Below, in pieces: positions 47,186-58,959 of a stretch of DNA of 64,000 bases. Source of the stretch: Oegoconia quadripuncta (taxonomy: Eukaryota; Arthropoda; Insecta; Lepidoptera; Autostichidae); assembly GCA_949316235.1 (NCBI GenBank), contig OX438750.1, positions 13,828,865 to 13,892,864 of the forward strand. Direction: 5' to 3'. The notes under the pieces were generated by a model that did no database searches, was not told the origin of the DNA, and saw nothing but the letters and a program-made list of their open reading frames with translations. The position numbers and the translations under genes were made by a program. How positions within the stretch are numbered: position 1 is the stretch's first letter; the number at the start of each line of letters is the position of its first letter.

Positions 47186-47500
47186 TTTTTTTTTATGCTC
47201 GACAGGTTAGCATTTGCCCTCAATCACACCTGATGTTAAGTGAAGATGAGGCCGAAGGTAGAAGCGAACTGACCCGGAAACCCCAACCCATTTGGGGGAC
47301 TGGCTACCTTATCTCTGACAACCGGATCACAACAATGCTATTAACATTGCTGTGTTGGCGGCACTTAGATAAGATGGTGGTAGCTAGCCAGGCGGACATA
47401 CAGGACAAGCGAGTACTAAACATGTATTCACGCTAGGGATCGAACCCGCAACCTCCTATTCGTAAACCCTATGTTGTTTACATTGAGCCACAGAGGTGGT
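47186..47500 (-). mobile_element. SINE C, full length
   Basis: TTTTTTTTATGCTCGACAGG to GGGATCGAACCCGCAACCTC and GAGCCACAGAGGTGG. Confidence 0.92.
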
Positions 47501-48424
47501 TTATTGTTTATATAAGGAACTTAGGGTAGTAGATTTTGAATATTCTTATATTGAAACTACAAATTAGGCGGTATTAACAGCGATCTCTTCCAAGTAAACC
47601 TATTTGAGTTAATTTTTTCAAAGGAATCACATGGTCTAGAGATTTTACTTACACAATTCGAGCTTAAATAAGTTAAAGAGACAATGCTACATTTTATGGT
47701 GTAATTTGAGACTCAATGTTTATCAAAGAGATTTGATTATTATTATTGTATTTGATTCATTGGTGTCATCAACATGATCCTTTCGGCATTTTTGAATGAA
47801 ATTGCATTGTTATGTTTTGGCTATATGAGATATGATAGCCAGTTTTCCGAATTAGTTGGGAGTTCTGTTCTGGGTACAATATATTTATAACTACTATTAT
47901 TCATACAAAGCAATTAATTTTTAATCTGTGAAGTGTTAATAAGTTCTATTAAGTACCTATGAAATTAACTACTTGAAAAAGTGATTCTTGAATGTTCTTT
48001 TAGGTAAATTACTGAAAAAAGGCTAACCCTACTATAACCATGCTAAAACCAAACAATGAAAATCATTAATTTTGACACTGCTTTCTAAAGTTAAAATTTT
48101 AATAAAAGATCAATTTGGACATTATAAGCCATTATTTCTGGGAATCTGCATATACCATAATAATTTGTGATTGATATTAATCTTAATAGATGTTTGATAA
48201 CATTTTTTTTAAATAATGATTACTTTAAAATGAGACAGTTTTCCTCAATTCTTCAAAATGTTATAGACTATGTTTTACTCCATCATTACATGGGTATAGG
48301 ATGGTAGTGTCTGGTGAGGTCGGAGGCTGTATTATTTAATTTCGTCTTTATGTACTCATAGGGTATTTGCCATAAACATGATAAATATAAAAGTAATAAT
48401 GTAATTGCAATGTAGTTATTCTAT

Positions 48425-48475
48425 GGTGGAGGCCTTTGTTCAGCCGTGGATGTCTAGTGGCTGCGATGATGAATA
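48425..48475 (+). repeat. LINE 3' coding-end fragment
   Basis: GGAGGCCTTTGTTCAGCCGT, GGATGTCTAGTGGCTGCGAT and GATGA correspond to the EAFVQQW...G-stop end of the LINE seen at 841-1145. Confidence 0.65.
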
Positions 48476-48930
48476 GTTAAGATTGTTAAGCATCTAATAG
48501 TATGACAAACAATGATGATGCTCCAATAATGTAAAAATTATAAATCTATATTTATTTTTACTTAATAAATTATTTTTGGGTAAGTAGGTACATATATGCA
48601 ACTAACAGTATGACATAAGCATAGTTTCAGTGGTTTGATGAAATAAATTACAATCAATCTTCGAAAATGAAGTAGATAAACACATACTAAAAAATAAATT
48701 GCAATCACACTGATAGGACGCCCGATATAAACCCTATTTCAGCTTTGCATGGGTGAATGACCCCAGCCAGCACTGATATTACTGGTGCATATAGATTAAT
48801 CTCTAACAGTATAAAAAAGTTTTGAAACTGGTCAATCACATTTTCCTTATGAGAAAAGGCATATTATCAGTTTAACATTTTGTTGTAACTTAATAACAAA
48901 TGGCCTCATTTTAACTTGACTTTAATTCAG

Positions 48931-49003
48931 GTTCGGGTCACTTCATAATTTGAGAAAGTCTTGTGGCTCTATAACATTTGATGATGATCCTGCCAAAGTA
49001 AAG
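48931..49003 (+). other. Exon-like segment, unrecognised
   Basis: TTTAATTCAG precedes and GTATCA follows. In one frame the 73 nt are open and read FGSLHNLRKSCGSITFDDDP AKVK (24 residues). No family recognised; could be chance. Confidence 0.15.
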
Positions 49004-49259
49004 GTATCACTGATAAGACAGGGATACTATACCATTGGACATAGAGAGGAACAAAACAAGAGAAAAAAAAACAGAGCATGTTGTGGAACAATAGACACAT
49101 AGAATAATCCATGAAACAAGCGCAGCAATGTAAGAAATAGAAGAGAGTAGAAATAACAAGTTTAAACAAGTTTTACCTCTTCATATTCAAAGGTAACATA
49201 ATTAGGTGTTGAAGACAGACAATAAGTCCGCTCTCTTGATTAGATCATGACGATATGAC

Positions 49260-49420
49260 TCAGATGATAGTGCATTTTCTTGTACATCTATTAAAATGAT
49301 ACAATTTTTTATCAAAATCATACACACACAGGTGTGGTGGAGAAATCATGTTTAACTGCTTGTCTATAGAAAATAATGCCGCTACTGCATCACATGTCGC
49401 CTCTGTATATTTAGTTTGTT
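49260..49420 (-). other. Open segment, unrecognised
   Basis: Minus strand reads EATCDAVAALFSIDKQLNMI, SPPHLCVYDFDKKLYHF and NRCTRKCTII then stop. Its upstream edge abuts a LINE 3' end (49430-49530). No family recognised; may be the remains of a transduced or old coding piece, or chance. Confidence 0.15.
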
Positions 49421-50067
49421 TGTTTGTATACCCTTTATTGTACAAATACATTAATTTTGCATTGATACAGAATTTGACTACAACAGTGGACTTATCCCAT
49501 AGAGGGATCTCTTCCAGTCCACCATAGGGTTAGTTTGTGCTTATGGGCGGCATAAGAAGCAATGAGTACTCATAGTTAAAAGCTTTCTTAAAAGTATTCA
49601 TAATGTACATTTCGCCACAATCGTTCGGTTAGCTAATTGGAAACAATCTATTACAGACAGTGTAATTTATTGATAGTGAAATATCTGCTAGCCCAAATGG
49701 ATGATCAGCAGTAATAATGGACTTTTTATTCACACCTTTGTACATTATTTTTCACTGTTTTGTACCTATTTCTGATTATTTTCCTGTAGAATAAAGATGA
49801 GCTAATGGTGGGCAAATTCAATCAAATCTTTCTAGTTAAAAAGAAGTGTACCTAGTTTGATTTGTGATTTGGTGGTTTTAAGTGGGTGTTAGTTAGATCA
49901 ACTAGTGATAATTAAATAGCACTAAAGAAACATAATTTTGATTATGTTTAGTAAGTAGTTTATTTCATTGTATATGTGTCACACACCTAAAAAGCCTAAT
50001 ATATCCATTGACTTTAAATAAAAAGTTAACAAAGCAGCTACACTAGCCATATTAGCATACTGTCAAA

Positions 50068-50256
50068 ATGAATTTTCTTTATGACCCTGAACATGCAACA
50101 TCCATCATAGACATGTATAAAAACCACAAGAATCTACAATTACACAATGCAATAAATGCAATCAAAATATACTCAATATACAAATTTTCCACAAAATTCA
50201 ACTATAAACCTGAGCAAAATTATGAATTTGTTACCTATCTCTATTCCATAACATAA
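50068..50256 (+). CDS. Small ORF, 62 codons, unrecognised
   Basis: ATG in context TCAAAATGA, then 62 codons rich in Asn, Tyr, Ile and Lys, starting MNFLYDPEHATSIIDMYKNH. No signal peptide, membrane segment or known domain. It lies in the low-repeat end of Pten intron 1 on the opposite strand, about 0.65 kb from exon 1. AT-rich composition alone could yield it. Confidence 0.15.
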   Translation: MNFLYDPEHATSIIDMYKNHKNLQLHNAINAIKIYSIYKFSTKFNYKPEQNYEFVTYLYSIT

Positions 50257-50900
50257 TTATCAGCTAGTTGTCTGTGTACCAAGCATTATAGTATAAGCTT
50301 ATGTGTACATAGTTATAGGTTATGTCTTGTTGCTATGCAAGATTTCCACCAATTATGACATGATAAATATTGAATTTAGTGTCCAAACCGACTTCCTTTG
50401 TATTTATATTAGCTTTGCATACTCTAGAACCCATTTAGCAAGGATATAGAGACAAGTTTTGACATATTGAGAACAACTGTGCACTGTCTATTGAAGACCT
50501 TGCAACCTTATTACTTGTCAGATGACTGGTTTGGACATTTATGACTGAATTATAATATAAATCATACACATTGATAGCTAAACTCACTCCCAACCTGAAA
50601 TAATTGCGATTATCGATAACTTTATCTTGCGAGTGTAATATTCAATGGATTTTATAGGTTATGAATCGAGTGCCCTTGAGCAACTAAATGGATGGTCGAG
50701 TCAGGTTATCGATGCGTTCCCAATACGATTTCTAGCTAATATCCACGACAATAAGATCTAGAAATAGTGAGTACGAGTACAAAGGATTTCGGAACTCCAA
50801 ACCAGGGGCGCAGGATAGACAAAAGACTCACCCATTCTCCGACATCGATCTTTCGGCTGAAAAAAGGAAATTGACACTGATCACTGCACAAAAAGGATAC

Positions 50901-51006
50901 AGGCCAAGTCCAGGTTGAATCCGTCTTTGATGTAGCGTTTCCGACGCTTGCTGACGATGCCCTTGATCGGGTTGGTCATCTTAATGTTGGATATAGAGTT
51001 GGCCAT
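50901..51006 (-). CDS. Pten: Pten exon 1 (start codon, N-terminus)
   Basis: Read from 51006 down to 50901 this encodes 35 residues plus one base. It starts MANSISN, has a polybasic run SKRRKRY at residues 19-25, then DGFNLDL. This matches the PTEN N-terminus: human has a basic KRRY, which binds PtdIns(4,5)P2, followed by EDGFDLDLTY. The exon ends in phase 1 after GCC-T, and exon 2 begins AT, so the split codon gives Tyr36. That is the same intron position as human exon 1. The start lies in a strong context (CCAGCCATGG). Oddities: Thr of the family's LDLTY is Ala35 here, and the donor after GGCCT is GTATCC, far from GTRAGT. Reading through the donor hits a stop within seven codons, so splicing is required. 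PTEN acts at the inner plasma membrane and opposes PI3K. Auxilin and tensin share related domains but fit this motif less well. Confidence 0.93.
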
Positions 51007-51138
51007 GGCTGGGTCGGCGCGGCGCGGCAGCAGCTCGGCCGCGGCGCCCTTAGCGGGCACTCGGGCACCGCCCGCGCCCGGTGCTCGCTTCTCGGGAGCC
51101 TTTCGGTCGCGGCGCCGGCAGCTCACGCAAATCCCCAT
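51007..51138 (-). other. In-frame N-terminal extension of Pten, possible alternative start
   Basis: Upstream of the conserved Pten ATG the frame stays open for 44 codons to another ATG at 51138. The predicted peptide begins MGICVSCRRRDR and then becomes rich in Ala, Pro, Arg and Gly. M-G-x-x-x-S with Cys4, Cys7 and a basic tail is the pattern of N-myristoylated and palmitoylated proteins. The upstream ATG context (TATTTTATGG) is weaker than that of the conserved ATG. The open frame could be chance in GC-rich DNA, where stops are rare. Human PTEN has in-frame extended isoforms starting at non-AUG codons; I know of none documented for insects. Confidence 0.4.
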
Positions 51139-51470
51139 AAAATAACCTCCGCCGTGTAGAGCCTGGCCCGCTCATCGGGCCGGCGGCGGAGCGCGAGCCG
51201 ACGCCGCTGCCGCTGCCACTTGTTCAGCTCGCACCCGCCATTCCTGGCGCTGCACGCGCCCGACGCGCGGCGCTGCCGAGAGCCTCGAGCCAAGGCTGAG
51301 CACGTACCGCACGACGATACCGCACCGCCAGAACCAATCACTCCACCACAACACTATAGCATATCTTTACGCCCGGCACGACGTGTACGCACTCTGCACT
51401 TCACGAGCTGTCGCTTTACCGAAAGGAAAATTTATCTAGCGCGAATGGCGTCCATCCTGCGTTTGCACTA
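51007..51470 (-). promoter_or_regulatory. GC-rich 5' leader and probable promoter of Pten
   Basis: This is the only long GC- and CpG-rich stretch in the window and it lies directly upstream of the conserved start codon. On the minus strand it has an upstream ATG at 51241 opening a five-codon uORF (MAGAS, stop at 51224-51226). A second ATG at 51175 opens a 41-codon uORF that runs out of frame through the extension and stops at 51050-51052. Such a leader suggests restrained translation from the main start. No clear TATA box or Inr could be fixed, so the transcription start is unknown. Confidence 0.55.
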
Positions 51471-53709
51471 GAACACGGCCGAGGAGAAACAGTTGCACAA
51501 GAAAGAAAGATGGTTATGGTTATGATGGCCGAAAGTGCGGTTTTTGTCTCATTCGCACACAGGCGGCTCGCAATAAGAGTGACAAAGGGAAAAGAAAACC
51601 TTAATTTCTAGTAGTGGCTAGCTAGCTCTCTTTGTTCATCATGGTTCCATTTTTTCACGCAAGGCGGAGCGCCAGTTGACACTTGCCGCGGAAATTCGAA
51701 TGTTAGATAATGTCTAGCTTTATTTCGTAATTTAGTATACTAAAATCAAGTTAAAACTTCGCCTATTTATCTAAGATCGCTTGTTCTAAACACAGCTAAA
51801 ATAAATCCACCGAATATGTACCACCTTTGTATTTTTAGGTACAAATTTTACTTGCCGGCCTTCGCCGGCTCATCGCAGATGGCGCTAAGCGAGTAGTGCA
51901 GTCTTCTTCCTTTTATATTTTTAAATCGGTCTTGCATAGATAACAAAATATTAGTACAGAGTATAGAAAGGGTAGCGAGCGGTGTTTTTAAAATTAAAGA
52001 ATTTGTTAGATCTTGACTGCTGTTTTGAAAACTTGTTGTCATCTACATCCTACGTGGAATTATGTGTGTGGACAGATCACTATATTTTCTACTATGTATG
52101 GTGTTTTCACGAGTGTTTCCGTGCTTCAAGGCTCACGTTATAGATAGGTAAGTTGTTGGTCATTATTTTCGATAGCAGGCAGTCGACCGGAGGCATTAAA
52201 CAGATCTCGAAAAAAATTTCCAACCTACTAGACTAGTCTAGCCTGACACAAATTCACCAATACTAGGTTCACATGGTGGTTTATGTACCTACTAGGTTTA
52301 CATGGACGTAAAGTAATTGTATAGTTAATTGTTTTCAATACAATAAGATTGTAAATGGAGTTTAATAAGGGTTAGTTTCTTAGAGATTTGAATTTGAGCG
52401 TGGGCCTGTCTGACCATTGAATTACAAATATTTAAATTCCAATAATGGTAACGCGCGTGACTTAGGTAGGTAGGTACCTGAAGAGGGTGGAAATTTGAAA
52501 AATTTTAAAGGCAGCTACGCTAATCGTTGTACAGAAACACATTCTACAAAACTATTCATGACTTTTAGAAACTTTTGAAAAAATGTTACTGTCAGTAACA
52601 ACATCGAATTTTTAGACAATTTAAAAAAAGCGGAAAAACGTGTTATTTTGTGATAAGAATATCAATGTGATTGGTTTGTTCTGCATTCTGAGTGTGATTG
52701 ATGGTAGGCAAGCCACTAAGTATTATTTATGTCCAAAAAATTATTCATAATCATTTATTTCCTATGGTTTCAAAAGATGGTAAAAATAATAAGTAAGTAG
52801 GTAATCCCTCGAGCCGTATTGATCGTTCGTAATAATTTGTCCAGATTTATTTGCCTATAACTTTGTTGCTACTTTATAATAAAGAAGAAAGATACTAGTA
52901 AACAGTAATAGTAGTAAGTAGTAGGTAGATAGTATCACATTCAAAACGTTACGACCAATTTGAGATTATCCTGTACCTGTGAACCTAGGTACGAGTAGGT
53001 ACCTACTACTCAAAGTGGAATTCGGCTATTTTGCTAATGGCCAAAAAAATGAGTACAAATAGTACCTACCTAAAAAAAAGAAGTACCTACCACTATAGTT
53101 TAAGAGTTATTTAATGTTTTGTTCAATTTCTTTAAATTGTAATTTCTTTTGTATAAGTTAATACTCTAAGGCATTAGCACAATCTAATTGTCAGTCTGTG
53201 TGGAGAGGAACTGTCTCCTGACAGGTCTTACCTAGTTCAGGAGCCAGGACTGCATTGAAATGTAATATTTTTGTGCACAATAAATATGTTTTATGTTTAT
53301 TTTTAGCGGGGATTCTGAGGTGACATGTTGCAGGGATCCTCCTTATTCATACATAGAGACTGCTTTAATTTCAATTTCAATTTTTTCAATTTTTTATTTG
53401 GGAAACTTACAGTACATAATAAAACACTATATTAAAGTAATTATAGATAGATCATAGACCAAATTGTTTCCACAGATAGGAATTTACCTATGATTATAAT
53501 TTGTATTCCGAAAAAACTGTGCCGAAACAGTGCCGCCGAAATAGATAAGTCCCATAAATGGTACTTCAAAAACCACGAAGTTATTTAGGAATGTCTTTGT
53601 GAAAAGGTGCGGCAGGCGGCGCCGACTATAGATATTTTACCAATAAATTTTGGTCTGTGGGAATTGCATATTGCAGAACTATTGTAGCAAAAAAGTATGG
53701 TGATGTTGA

Positions 53710-53855
53710 AATGGTGTCGATTCGGATGTACACCAACTAAACTAAAACCAGTTTTAAAGTAGTACTGCCTCTTTCTCCCTGGAACAGTACGATGCGACGG
53801 CACCACACCAAAACTGGTTTTAGTTTAGTTGGTGTACATCCGAATCGACACCATT
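53710..53855. mobile_element. MITE with perfect 46-bp inverted ends
   Basis: Arms 53710-53755 and 53810-53855 are exact inverted copies starting AATGGTGTCGATTCGGATGT; the loop is 54 bp. No clear target duplication. Confidence 0.93.
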
Positions 53856-53904
53856 ATTGAGACGGTGTATGTAACTACTTACATTAGATGGACAAGAGCT
53901 CCCT

Positions 53905-54070
53905 TTTTAACCGACTTCAAAAAAGGACGAGGTTTTCAATAGTATTTAATTAGTTTTTTTGTAGTCCGCGATATTTGTCCACGTTGTGTTTTTTAATAAG
54001 TCATCAATATGTCTCATCATCACCACATCAGCTACAAGGTATCCACTGCTGAACATCAGTACCTATTGGT
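53905..54070 (-). repeat. Repeat edge and LINE 3' end
   Basis: TTTAACCGACTTCAAAAAAG (a common repeat terminus, also at 57185-57235 inverted) and CTACAAGGTATCCACTGCTG, then AACATCAGTACC (inverse of a LINE AYVQQW-like end). Confidence 0.55.
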
Positions 54071-54254
54071 GTTGGTTGTATATGTGGCAGTTGCAGGTCG
54101 TTGGAGTTGCCGATCTATTGTGATCGCGCCACTAACCTACAGTTCTTTGCTGGTTTGCCTCTCTGAGGAATTGGATTATTTTTCTGGCGCCGATGGTTTT
54201 TATCTCATCCGGGTGCAGTAAGTGGCCACCCAGGTGGATATTACATTTACGCAT

Positions 54255-54440
54255 CAGCGGGTCTAGACTCTCAGTGTGCGAAGTGCGAGTTTTGTCTGTT
54301 TTTAACTTTACCATCGCGTTGGCGTTTACGCAAAAAAATCTATGAAAAAAATCGTTTTGCAAACTATCCGCTAGAGGCGCTGCACATTTCTTCATACAAA
54401 TCGTCACGTAAACGTGAACGCGGTAGTAAAGTCGAAACAA
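54255..54440. mobile_element. Partial MITE, relative of 39589-39906
   Basis: Carries the same centre (CCGCTAGAGGCGCTGCACAT) and arms (AACGCGGTAGTAAAGTCGAA). Outer ends are lost. It lies upstream of Pten, so this family has copies both inside and outside the gene. Confidence 0.8.
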
Positions 54441-55339
54441 TACTCTTTACGAAACTTCTTACTACGAAAATCTTTCACCTATTTGTACAATATGACAGCA
54501 ATTTCTTGGTGGTGGTATATGTTGGTAGGTGGTAATCAACTAGTACCTAGTTTGAGCAGTATAAAAAACTATCCATTTTTTGTTCAATACGATGACCGCA
54601 GTCTCAATGATATCATCATGACTTGAAGTAGGTAAACCAAAGTTCTATTGAAATCGACGACTAAATTCTTGGAATGGGTCACAGTTTTCCACGAAGAGTA
54701 AATAATTTAATTGCCTACTTAGTTATGTAATAGTCGTGTTATCTCTTATTACATTTACATACATACCTATGTAAATATGCAATGGAAATCACCTTGCGGT
54801 TTTGAATATCTACCTTCATCTAGAATTGTAAGTTGTTGGTAGGTGACCATCGTTAGTGATTTTTTTTTAAAGGATGGTCCTACGTACTCCGGCGATAGCT
54901 ACAGCATGGCACTTTATAGAAATCAGTTGTTTTGACAACTATCAATTATAATACCTTGAAATTCCTTGTCTAATTATTAATATTTCGGACCCTTACCAAT
55001 TTAAGTGGAACTGAAAATCTGAAATATAATTATGTACGCTTATAGGAATTAATGCAAATGTGATTATTTGAGGAAATAATTATACGATGTGCCAAGTGTC
55101 AACTAACACGAGAAATTAGCTTTATGACATGTTGTGGACTGTTTATCTGCACACATAATCACATTGTCTCACACCCGTGCCCCAAAATCTCATACGATTT
55201 TCATCATAGTAGGTGGCCGAGAAAACAACTGATTATATTACCTACATAGACCAAATAACTGTGTTCAAAGCTTCTTCGAAATGGCTTAATCGATTTTCAT
55301 CAAATTAATATAAAATATGAAAATATAAAATATCCTTGG

Positions 55340-55545
55340 ACACATACAGACAGCGCCATCTAGTTCCACACTAAGCAACTAGGCTTGTGTGTTGGATACC
55401 AAATGGTTGATACACTACACAAACAGTTTTTTTTGTAAATAAATACATATATAAATGAAAAACATCCACATATGCCCCTAGCGGGATTCGAACCCGCGAC
55501 CTATTGGTATAGCAGCAGAGTTTCTAACCACTACACCAAAGAAAA
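55340..55545 (-). mobile_element. SINE B, full length
   Basis: GCGCCATCTAGTTCCACACT, ATGCCCCTAGCGGGATTCGA and ACCACTACACCAAAG. Confidence 0.93.
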
Positions 55546-56424
55546 AATAATCTTTCGCCTTTTTTAATCCTTAGACGAGCAATGAAGACGATGAAAAATT
55601 CTTTATTGTACACAACTTAAGAATATACATAGATAAATAATCTAGACAGGCGTTTATACGATCTCTTCTAGACAACCGTGGCAAAGGAGCTTGATACATA
55701 CATACACTACATACTGCTGCGTAGCCTAAAACAATTACAAACGAAAAAACAATACATCATCATGATGTCAAAACTATTATACATATATACCTGTCACAAA
55801 CGATCACAGATTATCAAATCTTAGTAGATACGGTTTGAAATCCACGTGTATAGCCTAGCGCATGGTTACAACGTGCAGCCAGCTTGCATTGTTTGCAGTA
55901 ACTCAAATCAAAGTGTAATCATCAATAACAAACCACGTCAAATAGAGGATGCACTGGATATAGTGGTGTCGGTTAGAATTAGATCGAATATTTTTACATC
56001 TCTTCCCATCGGCATAAATAGATACATTTGTAAGTTCGCACTGACGCGTTACCACGTCAAATATTTATTGTAACACACAGGCGGGCATACGCTATCAGTT
56101 TGAGGTATCTATTATGGTGGCGAAGATAATTGGATGCGAGTAGACAGCCTGTTGCCATGCTTGCGTGCGCGCCGCATCGCGCCACGAAGTAGGGTTGTCA
56201 AAATGACTTTTAGTAGATTCATAATCTCTTTATTGTCTCTCGTGGTCCGCAGACTAGATATCAGCTGGTTGAATTTACTGATCGACAAACAGAACTATCC
56301 TTTATGTTATTTCAATGGGATTGATAACTTGAATATTTAAAATTAAGTTGAACAATTTGACATTTCGCACATAGGTATACTTCTTCGCTATTGGTAGATA
56401 GGTAGGACAGATTTTTGCGGTGTG

Positions 56425-56610
56425 GTTACAGCACGTAAAAAGAATAGAATCAATCTATCTCTATTCCCGTGGGTATCGTAAAATACAACTAAGGGACTCT
56501 ACATCTCAACGTCTATAGGTACTAGACTTGACGATGGGCTCACGTTTCATTTTCTAACATATTTCGAACCGCGGATGTTGCTCCAAGCATTAAACTTTCA
56601 CCCAAGCACT
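56425..56610 (-). repeat. Repeat E copy
   Basis: TATTCCCGTGGGTATCGTAA, AAGGGACTCTACATCTCAAC and GATGTTGCTCCAAGCATTAA. Confidence 0.75.
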
Positions 56611-56720
56611 TTGTATGTCATAAAACGATAAAATCAAAATTAAATAAATCTGTGGAGTCTGCTCTTATGCTCACACATAATTGAACCGCCAAAACTCTGC
56701 AAAACAACTGACTTCACTAA

Positions 56721-57015
56721 GGCCCGTATTAATAAACCAATCTCAATACAAGTCTTGGCTGTATCACCCGAGATGCGACTTAAGAAGTTGACGCTATCTT
56801 AAGTTCCGTGCTAATTAATAAACCAATCTTGAGGTCTACTCAGCTGAGATCACTTCTCAAGTATTCGACTTTGCGGCGAATGAATGATAGTCTTGAGCTT
56901 CGTTTATTAATACGTGAAACTCGGCGCACCTATCAAGTGAGTACTGTTTGTTGCTTTTCAGGTCTCATGTTAAGTTTATTAATCAACACATTTACTTGAG
57001 ACCTATCACAAGACG
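56721..57015. mobile_element. PIF/Harbinger-like MITE, copy 3, right end lost
   Basis: GGCCCGTATTAATAAACCAA, preceded by TAA at 56718-56720. The inside follows copy 2. The sequence leaves the family after CTATCACAAGAC, so the right terminal repeat is missing. Confidence 0.85.
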
Positions 57016-57989
57016 TATTCTGTTCTCTATTCGTCCATCGTCAGTTGTACCTTACAACACGTCTATGATGCCACAGACAATGCTGTACGCATGGTCACAT
57101 TCTAGTCCTCAAGAATTTGATGCTTTTGCCATCAACTCTCTAAGAAGAGAACCAAATCTATTTTATTTAAAAAAACGTACTAAAAATACGGACGAATTGA
57201 GAACATCCTCTTTTGTTTTGAAGTAGGTTAAAAATACTGTCACCTTTTACATGTCATGTAAAAAGATACGATACGACGATAAGATACGTCTGTCTCCCTT
57301 CGATCATTCATTATATCGAAGGTGGCTCCTACAAATCCCTATTGGGCAAAACTCTTCCATGTTGAAAAGTGCCAACCATACACGGATCGTCACCATCGTC
57401 GCACCGCACCTATAAGCACTATAGGCACTATTCATGCATACTAACTACACTACACACACATCAATACCCAGCCCGGTGGTGGTGACAGCTGAATCATACG
57501 GCCGGCCGCAATTATCAACGACCTTCGGACGAAATGGATTGGAATCACTCGACGAAATCGCTATTACGATCGTTACTATGTAATACTTAAGTACCTAGGT
57601 ACCTATTGTTGCGATGAGTGGTGTGAACTTTTTAATTGAAGGCAGTCGTTAAGGCTTCTCCTTTGCCTGTACCTTGATATGCGGAGCAACGAACACGATA
57701 GAAATTCACCAAGGAAATTATTCCATATATTTTTTATTTTAAATTAAATAAAGAGCAATAAGTACGAAAACCGAATTTTGTAGGGAAATTTATGAATTTT
57801 CATTCTGTTTTCATTAAAATTGCCTAGGTACAAGTAGAAAAAATACGGGTATAGGTTTCTTTAATTTCTTGGGCTCTTTAAATTAAAGCCACACCACTCC
57901 GTTTTTTTGTAGATTACGAGATATTCTTTTAAATTAAAAAAGGAAAAAAAGTGGCGTTGCCATTATGTTTGCGTGTGGTTCTTGTCAGA

Positions 57990-58230
57990 GTAAAATAGGA
58001 CCAACCCTCTCTTCCTGTAGGTGTCGTAAAAGGCGACTAAACGAACGTGACGTTAGGTTAGACTAGTGATGAGCAGCATCATTGATGCGGAGCTCCCCCA
58101 GATATAATCTGCGATCGCCTACCTGCCTGCCCAGCGTGGCGATTCGGCCAACTCCTCCCATCGAAAGAGGCTATGTGCGGTAGAGGACTTTTCACAGGTT
58201 GTTGATGTGATATGGTGCGATCTTAATCAC
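57990..58230. repeat. Repeat E edge joined to an unknown repeat
   Basis: AACCCTCTCTTCCTGTAGGT and GTCGTAAAAGGCGACTAAAC, then ATAATCTGCGATCGCCTACC, CTGCCTGCCCAGCGTGGCGA. The second part is shared with 44740-44850. Confidence 0.65.
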
Positions 58231-58740
58231 ATTCACGCCATTTTACACACGCCTTAAGCCAAGTCTGATGCCTAGACGGTTTGTAAATACTGACTGATAT
58301 AGGTGGCCAACTAGTCTGACACAAATTCACTAATCAGCAATGGGCCACAGTAGTCCTTACCTTACCTTCCCTGGTGTACGTATGTAGGGCGTGTGCGTGG
58401 CTCTACATTGATGATAAATAAGTCTGATAAAAAATGTATGTACCTAACTTACGTTCGTTTCAAAGTGAGAAAAAAAAAACAAAATGCAGCATTTGATTGG
58501 GCAGCCCGTCCGGTGTTAAATTATTTTTGGTCTATTTGAAAACGGGGAAATCGCATAAAATTTTGATGAATATGGATAGTTCATCATCATATATTATCTA
58601 GATCCGGCTGAATATGCTGAACATTAGAGACAGAGAATAGCTTTATAAAATTGGGTCTTCTTATATAGTAATTGAAAATAACAGCTTCGTAATGATAACC
58701 GTCACAGAATACATAATACCACCATTGGAATGAAAACATT

Positions 58741-58930
58741 TTTTTTTTTTTTTTTTTTTATTAAAAACTGGTTTCGCGTTTGACTACAATCTCACCTGAT
58801 GGAAAGTGACGATGAAGCCGAAGATGTATCACGCGCACCCAGTAAATGCCTATTCACTCTAGACTTGAAGATCCCAAGGTTGTAAGTGTCGGGAAAAACC
58901 GACGCGGGCAGTGAGTTCCATGTCTTAGCA
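58741..58930 (-). pseudogene. 5'-truncated Jockey-type LINE with poly-A
   Basis: Minus strand reads NSLPASVFPDTYNLGIFKSR, VNRHLLGARDTSSASSSLSI, R and stop, then a short 3' UTR and about 20 A (T run at 58740-58760). The tail matches those at 8520 and 18060; the frame is intact. Confidence 0.92.
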
Positions 58931-58959
58931 TGTCTTTTCTTTATTCATGAACAGGTAAC

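Noticed and set aside
51123..51471. Several long open frames on both strands of the GC-rich region
   Set aside because: Stops are rare in GC-rich DNA; none shows a known family or is joined to a conserved exon except the Pten frame.
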